DNA of 56,477 nt, taken from positions 209,419-265,895 of the forward strand of contig NZ_KB904574.1 of NCBI RefSeq assembly GCF_000380125.1, read 5' to 3'. Source of the DNA: Streptococcus ovis DSM 16829. GTDB taxonomy: Bacteria > Bacillota > Bacilli > Lactobacillales > Streptococcaceae. Positions 10,375-19,867 of this stretch are shown here, piece by piece. The position numbers and the translations under genes were made by a program. The stretch's first letter is position 1; every line of letters begins with the position of its first letter. Under the pieces are notes generated by a model that saw only the letters and a list, made by a program, of their open reading frames with translations, made no database searches and was not told where the DNA came from.

Positions 10375-10938
10375 ATGTCACTTATTGGTAAAGCGGTAGA
10401 AGATTTTACAGCAAATGCCTATCACAATGGTAAGTTTTTATCACTTACACAAGAAGATTTCAAAGGGAAATGGAGCGTTGTCTGCTTTTATCCAGCGGAT
10501 TTTACCTTTGTCTGTCCGACTGAGTTGGAAGATTTGCAAGGGCAATATGCTACTCTCAAGAATTTGGACGTAGAGGTTTATTCCGTTTCAACAGATACAC
10601 ATTTTACGCATAAAGCATGGCATGATACGTCAGATGCTATTGGCAAGATTGAGTACATCATGATTGGTGATCCATCTCACCATATTTCACGTATTTTTGA
10701 TGTCTTAGACGAAGAAGCTGGCTTGGCACAGCGTGGTACTTTCATCATTGACCCAGATGGTGTAGTTCAAACAATGGAAGTCAATGCAGATGGTATTGGG
10801 CGTGATGCGAGTGTCTTGGTAGACAAGATTCGCGCTGCTCAATACGTTCGCCAGCATCCGGGTGAAGTTTGTCCAGCAAAATGGAAAGAAGGGGCAGAAA
10901 CTCTAAAACCAAGTTTAGACCTTGTTGGTAAAATTTAG
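10375..10938 (+). CDS. ahpC: Alkyl hydroperoxide reductase subunit C (peroxiredoxin)
   Basis: A typical 2-Cys peroxiredoxin of 187 residues that reduces hydrogen peroxide and organic peroxides. The peroxidatic cysteine is C47 in FVCPTE and the resolving cysteine is C166 in EVCPAKW. The start at 10375 follows a strong AAGGAGG; the upstream in-frame codon lies within the leader. It is followed after ten bases by ahpF, its reductase partner. Streptococci lack catalase, so this pair is a main defence against self-made peroxide. Confidence 0.96.
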   Translation: MSLIGKAVEDFTANAYHNGKFLSLTQEDFKGKWSVVCFYPADFTFVCPTELEDLQGQYATLKNLDVEVYSVSTDTHFTHKAWHDTSDAIGKIEYIMIGDPSHHISRIFDVLDEEAGLAQRGTFIIDPDGVVQTMEVNADGIGRDASVLVDKIRAAQYVRQHPGEVCPAKWKEGAETLKPSLDLVGKI

Positions 10939-10948
10939 AGGTGATTCT

Positions 10949-12484
10949 ATGGCATTAGATGCAGATATCAAGGTTCAATTAGGGCAATATTTAGAATTAC
11001 TAGAATCAGATTTGATTTTCAAAGCTGATTTAGCAACAAACGATCATTCTCAAAAGGTTCGAGAATTTTTAGAAGAAATTGTCACAATGTCACCACGTCT
11101 AAGTTTATTAGAAACCGATTTAGGTCAACGCAAACCTACATTTGAAATCATAAGACCAGATGGTACAAGTGGTGTTAGTTTTGCTGGCTTACCGCTAGGG
11201 CATGAGTTTACTTCTTTTGTTCTAGCGCTTTTGCAAGTTTCAGGTCGCGCACCTAAGGTTGATGCGGAAATGGTTGAACGCATCCAGTCTATCAATCAAG
11301 AACTTCATTTTGAGACTTATGTTAGCTTGACTTGTCATAATTGTCCAGATGTAGTTCAGGCTCTCAATATTATGAGTGTACTCAATCCTAAGATCAGTCA
11401 TACCATGATAGAAGGTGGTATGTTTAAAGAGGAAGTAGAAGCCAAAAAAATCATGGCAGTACCAACTGTCTTCCTCAATGGTGAAGAGTTTGTCAGCGGT
11501 CGAATGACAATTGAGCAACTGGTTGATAAGGTTGCTAGCCCTTTGCCAGATGACAGTTTTGCTAAAAAGGGGATCTTTGATGTTTTGGTTATCGGTGGTG
11601 GTCCAGCAGGTAACAGTGCAGCCATTTATGCGGCGCGCAAGGGAATTAAGACAGGCATGTTAGTCGAGACTTTCGGTGGTCAAGTGATGGAAACTGTCGG
11701 CATTGAAAATATGATAGGACAGACCTATACAGAAGGTCCAAAGTTGATGGCGCATGTAGAGAATCATACTAAGTCTTATCCGATTGACATCATGAAAAAT
11801 CAACGTGCAAAATCCATTCGTAAGACAGACTTAGTTGAGGTGGAACTGGAAAATGGTCACATTCTTAAAGCGAAAACTGTTATTTTAGCTGTTGGTGCTC
11901 GATGGCGTAATGTCAATGTTCCAGGTGAACAAGAATTGCGCAATAAAGGGGTGACTTATTGTCCGCATTGTGATGGACCTCTTTTTGAAGGGAAGAAGGT
12001 AGCAGTTATCGGTGGCGGTAATTCTGGTGTTGAGGCTGCGATTGATTTGGCGGGGCTAGCTGATCATGTTTACCTTTTGGAATTTATGGAAACCCTCAAA
12101 GCAGATCAAGTTCTGCAAGAACGTCTACATAATCTTTCTAATACGACTGTGTTGACAAATGTAGCGACAAAAGAGATTGTTGGTCACGATGAGGTGGAAG
12201 GTCTAATTTATACGGACCGCACCACTCAAAAAGAATTTCCTTTAGATATTGAGGGAGTTTTTGTTCAAATTGGTCTAGTTCCGAACACCAATTGGTTGGC
12301 AGACAGTGGCTTAGAATTTACTAAGGCAGGAGAAATCGTAGTGGATAGCCACGGAGCTACTAATATTGATGGTATCTTTGCCGCAGGTGATTGTACGAAT
12401 AGCGCCTATAAACAAATCATCATCTCTATGGGGTCAGGGGCGACAGCCGCCCTTGGTGCCTTTGACTATTTGATTCGTCAATAA
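10949..12484 (+). CDS. ahpF: Alkyl hydroperoxide reductase subunit F
   Basis: A flavoprotein of 511 residues that passes electrons from NADH to AhpC. The N-terminal tandem thioredoxin-fold domain contains the redox pair C129/C132 in CHNC. The FAD motif GGGPAGNSAA starts near residue 216. The thioredoxin-reductase-like disulfide is C338/C341 in CPHC. The NADH motif GGGNSG follows near 355, and a GIFAAGDC segment lies near the C-terminus. The start is at 10949 after AGAGGTG; an upstream in-frame codon at 10922 falls inside ahpC. Confidence 0.95.
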   Translation: MALDADIKVQLGQYLELLESDLIFKADLATNDHSQKVREFLEEIVTMSPRLSLLETDLGQRKPTFEIIRPDGTSGVSFAGLPLGHEFTSFVLALLQVSGRAPKVDAEMVERIQSINQELHFETYVSLTCHNCPDVVQALNIMSVLNPKISHTMIEGGMFKEEVEAKKIMAVPTVFLNGEEFVSGRMTIEQLVDKVASPLPDDSFAKKGIFDVLVIGGGPAGNSAAIYAARKGIKTGMLVETFGGQVMETVGIENMIGQTYTEGPKLMAHVENHTKSYPIDIMKNQRAKSIRKTDLVEVELENGHILKAKTVILAVGARWRNVNVPGEQELRNKGVTYCPHCDGPLFEGKKVAVIGGGNSGVEAAIDLAGLADHVYLLEFMETLKADQVLQERLHNLSNTTVLTNVATKEIVGHDEVEGLIYTDRTTQKEFPLDIEGVFVQIGLVPNTNWLADSGLEFTKAGEIVVDSHGATNIDGIFAAGDCTNSAYKQIIISMGSGATAALGAFDYLIRQ

Positions 12485-12629
12485 ATTAGAAAACGATTTT
12501 GGTTTGATAAGTAGCCATCCAACATATTGACGAACAGTCTATAATCCATATTCGGAATGAGGGCTTTTCATTTTTAGAATCTACTTTTCAGTACGATTAA
12601 AAATATTTTTTATCTGTCAAGTTTTTTTC

Positions 12630-12657
12630 TTGACACTGTTCGAAATTCTGTTATAAT
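12630..12657 (+). promoter_or_regulatory. Promoter of rpsP-khpA
   Basis: TTGACA (12630-12635), 16 bases, TATAAT (12652-12657), a strong sigma-A promoter for a ribosomal protein gene. The rest of the 238-base gap after ahpF shows no clear terminator and no gene. Confidence 0.8.
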
Positions 12658-12722
12658 AGATTAAGTAAGTTGCGGGAGACCGTCAACAAAATAAAAAATT
12701 AAAGAAAAGAGAACATTTAAAA

Positions 12723-12995
12723 ATGGCAGTAAAAATCCGTTTAACTCGTATGGGTTCTAAGAAAAAACCTTTCTACCGTATCAACGTAGCAGACTCACGT
12801 GCTCCACGTGATGGTCGTTTCATCGAAACAGTTGGTACTTACAACCCATTGGTTGCTGAAAATCAAGTAACATTGAAAGAAGACCGCGTTCTTGACTGGT
12901 TGGCTAAAGGTGCGCAACCATCTGATACAGTTCGTAACATCCTTTCAAAAGAAGGCGTTATGAAGAAATTCCACGACGCTAAATTCTCAAAATAA
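12723..12995 (+). CDS. rpsP: 30S ribosomal protein S16
   Basis: Ribosomal protein bS16, 90 residues, a component of the small subunit body. It begins with the invariant [20 protein letters not shown] and includes [12 protein letters not shown]. It is strongly expressed, with optimal streptococcal codons. It is followed 24 bases later by the KH-domain gene khpA, its usual partner in streptococci; rimM and trmD come next after a terminator. Confidence 0.98.
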   Translation: MAVKIRLTRMGSKKKPFYRINVADSRAPRDGRFIETVGTYNPLVAENQVTLKEDRVLDWLAKGAQPSDTVRNILSKEGVMKKFHDAKFSK

Positions 12996-13019
12996 TTACC
13001 TGACGAAACGAGAACACTT

Positions 13020-13259
13020 ATGGATATGATTGAAAATCTTATTATTGCAATTGTGAAACCTTTGATTTCACAACCTGATAGCTTGACGATTAAAATCGTT
13101 GATACACCTGAATTCTTAGAGTACCATTTGGACTTGGATCAGTCTGATATCGGCCGTGTAATCGGTAGAAAAGGTCGCACAATTTCTGCGATTCGTACGA
13201 TTGTTTATTCAGTTCCAACAAGTGATAAAAAAGTACGTCTTGTCATTGACGAGAAATAA
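13020..13259 (+). CDS. khpA: KH-domain RNA-binding protein KhpA
   Basis: A small RNA-binding protein of 79 residues with one KH domain; the GxxG loop reads GRKG (in VIGRKGRT) near residue 49. In pneumococcus KhpA works with KhpB in control of cell division and elongation. The start MDMIENLII fits the usual N-terminus and length. A clear Shine-Dalgarno sequence is lacking, so translation may be partly coupled to rpsP 24 bases upstream. A terminator follows at once. Confidence 0.93.
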   Translation: MDMIENLIIAIVKPLISQPDSLTIKIVDTPEFLEYHLDLDQSDIGRVIGRKGRTISAIRTIVYSVPTSDKKVRLVIDEK

Positions 13260-13287
13260 AAAATGGTCCAGTGGACCATTTTTTATT
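13258..13287 (+). terminator. Intrinsic terminator after khpA
   Basis: AAATGGTCC (13261-13269) and GGACCATT (13273-13280) form a strong stem followed by TTTTTTATTT. Confidence 0.85.
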
Positions 13288-13384
13288 TCGCTCAGAAGCA
13301 GAGAAGCTGTGCTGATATTTTCAATCAAGTTGAGAAAAAAAGAGCTTTCTGATAGAATAGAGAAAATATAGTTTTGGAGTTTAC

Positions 13385-13903
13385 ATGAATTACTTTAACG
13401 TTGGAAAAATTGTCAATACGCAAGGATTGCAAGGCGAATTGCGTGTGTTATCGGTGACGGATTTTGCAGAAGAGCGCTTCAAAAAAGGAAGCAAACTATC
13501 TATTTTTAACGACAAGGATCAGTTTGTATTGGAAGTAGAAGTAGCAACTCACCGTAAGCAGAAGAATTTTGACATTGTCAAATTCAAGGGGCTCTATCAT
13601 ATCAATGATGTAGAGAAGTATAAAGGGTGTTCGCTTAAGGTTGCTGAAGAAGATTTGACAGAATTAGAAGAGGACGAATTCTACTATCATGAAATCATTG
13701 GATTAGATGTGTATGAAAGGGATGTTCTCATCGGACAAATCAAGGAAATCTTGCAACCGGGTGCCAATGATGTCTGGGTAGTGGCTCGTAAAGGCAAGCG
13801 TGATTTGCTCTTGCCTTATATCCCACCAGTGGTCTTAAATGTGGATATTGCGGGTAATCGCGTAGATGTTGAACTGTTGGAAGGGTTAGATGATGAAGAT
13901 TGA
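13385..13903 (+). CDS. rimM: Ribosome maturation factor RimM
   Basis: This assists maturation of the 30S head by binding S19. The 172-residue protein has an N-terminal beta-barrel beginning [17 protein letters not shown] and a C-terminal PRC-barrel domain with the motif LLPYIPPVV near residue 142. Its last codons overlap trmD, the standard pairing in bacteria. TTTTGGAG lies shortly before the ATG. Confidence 0.95.
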   Translation: MNYFNVGKIVNTQGLQGELRVLSVTDFAEERFKKGSKLSIFNDKDQFVLEVEVATHRKQKNFDIVKFKGLYHINDVEKYKGCSLKVAEEDLTELEEDEFYYHEIIGLDVYERDVLIGQIKEILQPGANDVWVVARKGKRDLLLPYIPPVVLNVDIAGNRVDVELLEGLDDED

Positions 13904-14621
13904 TATTTTGACGCTCTTTCCAGAAATGTTCGCCCCACTCGAGCATTCCATTGTTGGAAAAGCGAAAGAAAAAGGTCTGTTAGACATCAACTATCACAAT
14001 TTTCGTGATTATGCAGAGAACGCACGTCATGTGGATGATGAACCCTATGGTGGTGGGCAAGGAATGTTGCTTCGAGCTCAGCCGATTTTTGATGCAATGG
14101 ATGCTATTCAAGCGAAGAACCCTCGTGTGATCTTGCTGGATCCTGCTGGCCGCACCTTTGACCAAGCCTACGCGGAAGATTTGGCACGGGAAGAGGAGTT
14201 AATTTTTATCTGTGGGCACTATGAGGGCTATGATGAACGCATCAAAACATTGGTGACTGACGAAATTTCCCTAGGCGATTTTGTATTGACAGGTGGCGAG
14301 TTGGCAGCCATGACCATGGTGGATGCTACCGTTCGTCTTATTCCAGAAGTGATTGGCAAAGAAGCTAGCCATCAAGACGATAGTTTCTCATCAGGTCTCT
14401 TGGAATATCCACAGTACACTCGTCCATATGATTTCCGTGGAATGAAAGTGCCAGATGTTTTGATGAGTGGTCATCATGAGAATATTCGTCGTTGGCGAAT
14501 CGAACAAAGTCTGCGCAAGACGTTAGAACGTAGACCAGATTTACTAGAACATTACTCATTTACAGAAGAAGAGCGAAAGATTTTTGAGAAAATCAAACAA
14601 GAGAGAGAAACACTGCAGTAA
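13893..14621 (+). CDS. trmD: tRNA (guanine-N1-)-methyltransferase
   Basis: This methylates G37 of tRNAs, which prevents +1 frameshifts. The 242-residue SPOUT protein begins [13 protein letters not shown] and contains [13 protein letters not shown] and the knot motif [11 protein letters not shown], then LTGGELAAM. Of the two adjacent ATG codons (13890 and 13893), the second gives the usual N-terminus and better spacing from the AAGG inside rimM. It overlaps rimM by 11 bases. Its own end forms part of the terminator hairpin. Confidence 0.96.
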   Translation: MKIDILTLFPEMFAPLEHSIVGKAKEKGLLDINYHNFRDYAENARHVDDEPYGGGQGMLLRAQPIFDAMDAIQAKNPRVILLDPAGRTFDQAYAEDLAREEELIFICGHYEGYDERIKTLVTDEISLGDFVLTGGELAAMTMVDATVRLIPEVIGKEASHQDDSFSSGLLEYPQYTRPYDFRGMKVPDVLMSGHHENIRRWRIEQSLRKTLERRPDLLEHYSFTEEERKIFEKIKQERETLQ

Positions 14622-14638
14622 AATGTAGTGTTTTTTTA
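14609..14638 (+). terminator. Intrinsic terminator overlapping the end of trmD
   Basis: AACACTGCA (14609-14617) pairs with TGTAGTGTT (14624-14632), followed by a T-run. The left arm is within the trmD coding sequence. Confidence 0.75.
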
Positions 14639-14739
14639 GAGAAATGAAAGAAAATGATAGTTTTCGTCTTTGTTTTCATAGTTTTGATCGAATTACCCCA
14701 AAAAAATGCATTATTTTGAAAGATTTTGATAGAAAATGT

Positions 14740-14767
14740 TTGACAAAATGAAATAAAGATGTATAAT
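14740..14767 (+). promoter_or_regulatory. Promoter of fruR-fruK-fruA
   Basis: TTGACA (14740-14745), 16 bases, TATAAT (14762-14767). Both hexamers match consensus, so the operon must rely on repression for control. Confidence 0.8.
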
Positions 14768-14772
14768 AATAG

Positions 14773-14787
14773 ATGTAATCGGTTGCA
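14773..14787 (+). promoter_or_regulatory. Catabolite-responsive element (cre) in the fru leader
   Basis: The 15-mer ATGTAATCGGTTGCA fits the CcpA consensus WTGNAANCGNWNNCW at every position. It lies directly downstream of the -10 box, at the predicted transcription start, so bound CcpA would block initiation. Confidence 0.75.
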
Positions 14788-14794
14788 GGAGGTG

Positions 14795-15544
14795 ATGGTT
14801 ATTCTTAAATCTGAACGAAAACAATTGATTTTGAAGGAAATCAAGGAAAAAAAATTCATTCAGCTAGAAGAACTGGTTCAATTAGTGGATAGTTCGGAGT
14901 CAACTGTTAGAAGGGATTTGGACGAATTGGAGGCAGAAGGCCATCTACGTCGAGTTCACGGTGGTGCGGAGATGATTTCGCGCTTACAAGTGGAAGAATC
15001 CATTCAAGAAAAATCTATCAAAAACGTTCAGCAAAAACGGGAGATTGCTAAAAAAGCAGCATCGCTCATTGAGGATGATGAGGTGATTTTCATTGATGCA
15101 GGGACGACTACGGAACTATTAGTAGAAGAATTACACCAAAAGCAGCTGACGGTCGTAACAAACTCTATTCACCATGCAGCAAAGCTGGTTGATCAGCAAA
15201 TCAAGACGATTATCATCGGAGGATATGTAAAGCAGTCAACAGATGCTAGTATTGGAAAAGTGGCGTTAGACCAGATTGCACAGCTGAATTTTGATAAGGC
15301 TTTTATCGGTATGAATGGTGTGGATGAACATTATCTGACAACACCTGATATTGAAGAAGCGGTCATCAAAAAAGCAATTATTGAAAATGCACAAAAAGCC
15401 TATGTCCTCTTAGATTCTTCTAAGTTTGGGCAGGTCTCATTTGTTAAGGTAGCTAAAGTAGATGAAGTGACGATTCTCACTACGAAAGCTGAGGGAGCCC
15501 TTGTAAAAAAAATTAAGGAAAAAACGGAGGTAATCGACGCATGA
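14795..15544 (+). CDS. fruR: DeoR-family transcriptional regulator of fructose use
   Basis: A repressor of the fructose operon. The N-terminal winged helix reads SESTVRRDLDELEAEG near residue 30, followed by RRVHGGAE. The C-terminal DeoR sensor domain binds a phosphosugar, here expected to be fructose 1-phosphate, and includes DAGTTTELL. The ATG used starts only two bases after AGGAGG (14787-14792), too close for efficient initiation. An in-frame ATT at 14801, eight bases from the Shine-Dalgarno sequence, would give the usual N-terminus (M)LKSERKQ. The stop overlaps the fruK start by four bases. Confidence 0.92.
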   Translation: MVILKSERKQLILKEIKEKKFIQLEELVQLVDSSESTVRRDLDELEAEGHLRRVHGGAEMISRLQVEESIQEKSIKNVQQKREIAKKAASLIEDDEVIFIDAGTTTELLVEELHQKQLTVVTNSIHHAAKLVDQQIKTIIIGGYVKQSTDASIGKVALDQIAQLNFDKAFIGMNGVDEHYLTTPDIEEAVIKKAIIENAQKAYVLLDSSKFGQVSFVKVAKVDEVTILTTKAEGALVKKIKEKTEVIDA

Positions 15545-16452
15545 TTTATACCGTTACCCTAAATCCTTCGATTGACTATATTGTTCGCCTTGAAAGTTTA
15601 GCGCTGGGGAGCGTGAACCGCATGGAGAGCGATGATAAGTACGCTGGGGGAAAAGGAATCAACGTTAGTCGAATTTTAAAACGTTTGGAGATTGAAAATA
15701 CTGCTACTGGTTTTATCGGTGGCTTTACAGGACGTTTTGTCAAAGATGGTCTCGTTGAGGAAGGGATTGCCACTCACTTTGTTGAAGTTGCAGATGATAC
15801 ACGTATCAATGTAAAAATCAAAGCGGGTGAAGAAACTGAAATCAATGGAGCTGGTCCTGCTATTTCAACTGAGAAATTAGCAGAACTAGAATCTATTTTA
15901 GCTGGATTGACCAGTCAAGATACAGTGGTATTTGCTGGTTCTGCACCAAGAAGTTTGGGCAACACGGTTTACAATACCTTGATTCCAATTGCGAAAAAAG
16001 CAGGCGCAGAAGTGGTTTGTGATTTCGAAGGACAAACTCTCTTGGATTCACTAGCACATGAGCCACTTTTGGTTAAACCAAACAACCACGAATTGGCAGA
16101 TATCTTTGGAGTGGAATTGAACAGTCTGGCAGATATTGAAAAATATGCCCGTGAGATTCTTGTTAAAGGTGCGAAGAATGTGATTATTTCTATGGCTGGA
16201 GATGGTGCTCTCTTGGTCACTCCCGAGGCTGCGTATTTCGCAAAACCAATTAAAGGCCAAGTGAAAAACTCTGTCGGAGCAGGAGATTCGATGGTAGCTG
16301 GTTTTACTGGTGAATTTGTCAAATCTGGCGATCCAGTTGAAGCTCTCAAATGGGGAGTGGCTTGTGGTACAGCAACCACCTTCTCAGATGATTTGGCGAC
16401 AGCCGAATTTATTAAAGAAACTTATGAAAAAGTAGAGGTAGAAAAACTATGA
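15541..16452 (+). CDS. fruK: 1-phosphofructokinase
   Basis: This phosphorylates fructose 1-phosphate to fructose 1,6-bisphosphate. The 303-residue PfkB-family protein has the sugar-binding motif AGGKGIN at residues 35-41 and the signature NSVGAGDSM with catalytic base D249. It overlaps fruR and fruA by four bases each (ATGA), so the three genes are translationally coupled. Its substrate is the product of FruA transport. Confidence 0.96.
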   Translation: MIYTVTLNPSIDYIVRLESLALGSVNRMESDDKYAGGKGINVSRILKRLEIENTATGFIGGFTGRFVKDGLVEEGIATHFVEVADDTRINVKIKAGEETEINGAGPAISTEKLAELESILAGLTSQDTVVFAGSAPRSLGNTVYNTLIPIAKKAGAEVVCDFEGQTLLDSLAHEPLLVKPNNHELADIFGVELNSLADIEKYAREILVKGAKNVIISMAGDGALLVTPEAAYFAKPIKGQVKNSVGAGDSMVAGFTGEFVKSGDPVEALKWGVACGTATTFSDDLATAEFIKETYEKVEVEKL

Positions 16453-18401
16453 AAATTCAAGACCTTCTGAAAAAAGAAGTGATGCTTCTTGATTTGCAAG
16501 CAACTACAAAAGAAGCAGTCATTGATGAAATGATTACAAGCCTTGTGAACAATGGCGTTGTGACTGATTTTGATACATTCAAAACTGGTATCATGAACCG
16601 TGAAGCGCAGACTTCAACTGGTTTGGGTGATGGCATTGCGATGCCACATAGCAAAAATGCAGCAGTGAAAGAAGCAACCGTTCTTTTCGCTAAATCAGCT
16701 AAAGGTGTGGACTACGAAGCGCTTGACGGTCAACCAACTGACTTGTTCTTTATGATTGCAGCTCCAGATGGAGCAAATGATACCCACTTAGCAGCTCTTG
16801 CGGAATTATCTAAATACTTGTTGAAAGATGGTTTTGCTGCTAAATTACGCACGGTGACATCGGCAGATGATGTGATCGCAACATTTGACGCTGCTGAAGA
16901 AGCTGATAAAGTAGAAGAAGCTCCAGTTGCACCAAAAGCTGGTGAAGACTTTATCGTCGCTGTTACAGCTTGTACGACTGGTATCGCCCATACTTACATG
17001 GCTGAAGAAGCTTTGAAAAAAGTTGCAGCTGAAATGGGCGTTGGTATCAAAGTTGAAACCAATGGTGCCTCTGGTGTTGGGAACAAATTGACTGCAGCAG
17101 ATATCGAAAAAGCAAAAGGTGTTATCATTGCAGCGGATAAGGCTGTTGATATGCCTCGTTTCAACGGTAAACCACTTGTGAATCGTCCAGTTGCAGATGG
17201 TATCAAGAAAACAGAAGAATTGATTAACATCATCTTGAACGATGAAGCGGAAGTTTATGTAGCCAAAGAAGGTGCACAAGCAACAGTAGCGACTGAAGAA
17301 AAGATGTCAGCTGGTCAAGCTTTCTACAAACACTTGATGAGTGGGGTTTCCCAAATGCTTCCATTCGTTATCGGTGGTGGTATTATGATCGCCCTCGCCT
17401 TCCTTTTCGACAATATCCTTGGTGTGCCACAAGACAGCTTAGGTAGCCTTGGTTCATATCATGAAATTTCATCTATTTTCAATAAGATTGGTAGTGCAGC
17501 CTTTGGCTTCATGCTCCCAGTATTTGCTGGTTATGTAGCGTACTCAATCGCTGAAAAACCGGGTCTTGTTTCCGGTTTTGTAGCTGGTTCCATTGCTTCA
17601 AGTGGTTTGGCTTATGGTAAAATTCCTTTCGCAGCTGGAGGAGAAGAAACTTTGGCTCTTGCAGGAGTTCCTTCTGGTTTCCTTGGCGCCCTTGTTGGTG
17701 GTTTCTTGGCTGGTTGGGTTGTCAATATCTTGAAAAAATATGTGAAAGTTCCACGTTCATTAGAAGGTGCGAAATCAATCTTGCTATTACCGCTTCTCGG
17801 GGTAATGATTACAGGATTGTTGATGCTAGCTGTGAATATTCCAATGTCTGCTATCAATACAGCGTTGAATGATTTCTTAACAAGCTTATCAGGTAGTTCA
17901 GCTGTCCTTCTTGGTCTTCTTGTTGGTGGTATGATGGCTGTCGATATGGGTGGTCCTGTAAATAAAGCTGCCTATGTTTTTGGTACAGGAACACTTGCCG
18001 CAACAGTAACAAGTGGTGGTTCGGTCGTAATGGCGGCTGTTATGGCTGGTGGTATGGTTCCACCACTTGCAGTCTTTATTGCTACACTACTTTTCAAAGA
18101 CAAATTTACACAAGAAGAGCGTGATTCTGGTTTGACAAATATCATCATGGGTCTCTCCTTTATCACAGAAGGTGCGATTCCATTTGGAGCTGCAGATCCT
18201 GCCCGTGCAATCCCAAGCTTTGTTGCTGGTTCTGCTTTAGCAGGTGCTCTTGTTGGTCTTGCAGGTATTAAATTGATGGCGCCACACGGAGGGGTCTTCG
18301 TTATTGCCTTAACATCTAACCCATTCCTTTACCTTGTCTTTGTTCTGATTGGTGCACTGGTGTCTGGTGTTCTCTTCGGAGCTCTTCGTAAAGCGAAATA
18401 A
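16449..18401 (+). CDS. fruA: Fructose-specific PTS enzyme IIABC
   Basis: This takes up fructose and phosphorylates it to fructose 1-phosphate. The 650-residue membrane protein is a fusion in the order IIA, IIB, IIC. IIA (about 1-145) has the phosphorylated histidine H67 in MPHSK. IIB (about 167-265) has phosphocysteine C175 in TACTTGIAHT. IIC fills the rest, with eight or so hydrophobic helices and many Gly-rich turns. It is the last gene of the fru operon and is followed by a terminator. Confidence 0.96.
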   Translation: MKIQDLLKKEVMLLDLQATTKEAVIDEMITSLVNNGVVTDFDTFKTGIMNREAQTSTGLGDGIAMPHSKNAAVKEATVLFAKSAKGVDYEALDGQPTDLFFMIAAPDGANDTHLAALAELSKYLLKDGFAAKLRTVTSADDVIATFDAAEEADKVEEAPVAPKAGEDFIVAVTACTTGIAHTYMAEEALKKVAAEMGVGIKVETNGASGVGNKLTAADIEKAKGVIIAADKAVDMPRFNGKPLVNRPVADGIKKTEELINIILNDEAEVYVAKEGAQATVATEEKMSAGQAFYKHLMSGVSQMLPFVIGGGIMIALAFLFDNILGVPQDSLGSLGSYHEISSIFNKIGSAAFGFMLPVFAGYVAYSIAEKPGLVSGFVAGSIASSGLAYGKIPFAAGGEETLALAGVPSGFLGALVGGFLAGWVVNILKKYVKVPRSLEGAKSILLLPLLGVMITGLLMLAVNIPMSAINTALNDFLTSLSGSSAVLLGLLVGGMMAVDMGGPVNKAAYVFGTGTLAATVTSGGSVVMAAVMAGGMVPPLAVFIATLLFKDKFTQEERDSGLTNIIMGLSFITEGAIPFGAADPARAIPSFVAGSALAGALVGLAGIKLMAPHGGVFVIALTSNPFLYLVFVLIGALVSGVLFGALRKAK

Positions 18402-18421
18402 TAATTGTAAATAGCATGAAG

Positions 18422-18447
18422 AAACCTTGTTTTGGACAAGGTTTTTT
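18422..18447 (+). terminator. Intrinsic terminator after fruA
   Basis: AAACCTTGT (18422-18430) pairs with ACAAGGTTT (18436-18444), then a T-run. Confidence 0.85.
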
Positions 18448-18466
18448 CGATGTTTACATGAATTTA

Positions 18467-18475
18467 TGGTATAAT
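18467..18475 (+). promoter_or_regulatory. Extended -10 promoter of the DUF1149 gene
   Basis: TG at 18467-18468 and TATAAT at 18470-18475; no good -35 is seen. Confidence 0.5.
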
Positions 18476-18505
18476 ATAAATTATTATTGTAATGAGGAGT
18501 AAGAG

Positions 18506-18880
18506 ATGGAAGTCGTACGCGAGAAAGAATTTGTCAATCAATATCACTTTGATGCACGTAATCGTCAGTGGGAAGAAGAGCATGGTGTTCCTGAAACTAG
18601 GGTTCGAGTGGATTTTCATTTGATGGAAAAAAATGATGAAGAACAAACTATGACAGTTGTGACCATCATGAACTTTATGATTGTCTTGGACCAATTTGTT
18701 ATTTCAGGATTGATGACACAAGGTGTTCATATTTCAAACCGAATCGTAGAAGGACCAAATGAATTTTCAGATGAAGAAAAACATTTCTTGGTTGAACCCC
18801 TCATTGATATGTTAAAACGCTTGACCTATGAAGTGACAGAAATTGCCTTTGATGCACCAGGCGTGAAATTGGAGATGTAG
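18506..18880 (+). CDS. DUF1149 family protein (SecB-like fold)
   Basis: A cytosolic protein of 124 residues belonging to the DUF1149 group found in streptococci and relatives. Its strand-rich pattern ([30 protein letters not shown]) fits the SecB-like fold reported for the family. No enzymatic motif is present. GAGGAG lies shortly before the ATG. It ends one base before the DegV gene, so the two form an operon. Confidence 0.8.
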   Translation: MEVVREKEFVNQYHFDARNRQWEEEHGVPETRVRVDFHLMEKNDEEQTMTVVTIMNFMIVLDQFVISGLMTQGVHISNRIVEGPNEFSDEEKHFLVEPLIDMLKRLTYEVTEIAFDAPGVKLEM

Positions 18881-18881
18881 A

Positions 18882-19733
18882 ATGAAATTAGCCGTTATTA
18901 CAGACTCATCAGCTGTATTGCCTTCACATATTGCCCAGCATGAACGTCTTTTTGTATTGGAAATTCCTGTTACCATTGATAATGTGGAGTATGTCGAAGG
19001 GAAGAATCTCACTGCAGAAGAATTTTATGAAAAGATGGCGCAGTCGACAGAATTACCAAAAACTAGTCAACCAAGTTTAGCAAGTCTTGCAGAAATTCTA
19101 ACTGCATTACCAGCACAGGGATATACACATGCTATTGGACTTTTCTTGTCATCAGGAATTTCAGGTTTTTATCAAAATATTCAGTTTTTAGCAGATGAAG
19201 TGTCAGATTTGACAGTCGCATTTCCAGACAGTCGTATTACCTCTGCACCTCTAGGGTTAATGGTTGAAAATGTATTGCGCTGGTCTGAAAATACAAGTAC
19301 ATTTGATGAGATTTTAGATAAATTACAATATCAAATTGATAAAACAGCAGCTTTCATTATGGTAGATGACCTGAATCATTTGGTAAAAGGTGGTCGTCTA
19401 TCAAATGGCGTTGCTTTGCTGGGAAATCTGCTGAGCATTAAGCCAATCCTTTATTTTACTGAAGAAGGAAAAATAGAGGTTTACGAGAAAGTTCGGACAG
19501 AGAAAAAAGCCGTAAAACGTCTCTTGGAAATTATTCAAGAAAAATTTGGAGATGGTGAATATCAAACATTGATTATTCATGCGAATGCCCCTGAAAAGGC
19601 TGAGGAATTTCAACGTCTTCTGCGTGAGCAAGGAGTTTCAGGGGAATTGCCAATTGTCACATTTGGATCTGTCATTGGAACACACTTAGGTGAAGGGGCA
19701 ATTGCAGCAGGTATTACACCGATTATTGAGTAG
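18882..19733 (+). CDS. DegV family fatty-acid-binding protein
   Basis: A 283-residue member of the DegV family. Characterised members (FakB) bind an acyl chain and present it to the kinase FakA for use in phospholipid synthesis. The N-terminus [11 protein letters not shown] and the later TSQPS motif (near residue 61) fit the fatty-acid carboxylate-binding region, and [21 protein letters not shown] near residue 169 is typical. No fakA gene is in the window, and which FakB paralogue this is cannot be told. It is co-transcribed with the DUF1149 gene. Confidence 0.88.
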   Translation: MKLAVITDSSAVLPSHIAQHERLFVLEIPVTIDNVEYVEGKNLTAEEFYEKMAQSTELPKTSQPSLASLAEILTALPAQGYTHAIGLFLSSGISGFYQNIQFLADEVSDLTVAFPDSRITSAPLGLMVENVLRWSENTSTFDEILDKLQYQIDKTAAFIMVDDLNHLVKGGRLSNGVALLGNLLSIKPILYFTEEGKIEVYEKVRTEKKAVKRLLEIIQEKFGDGEYQTLIIHANAPEKAEEFQRLLREQGVSGELPIVTFGSVIGTHLGEGAIAAGITPIIE

Positions 19734-19867
19734 AATAGACATTTGCATTTTATTTTTATGATACACACAATGACATTTTAGTGTGAATCTCAGTCTTATG
19801 ATGACATTTACATGCAAAGCTGTCTTTATTCTGATAAAAAACTTGTAAATGGGTTGGAACATTTAAT

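Noticed and set aside
15969-17279. Several minus-strand frames of 80-144 codons over fruK and fruA
   Set aside because: All are shadows of strongly supported plus-strand genes and lack start signals.
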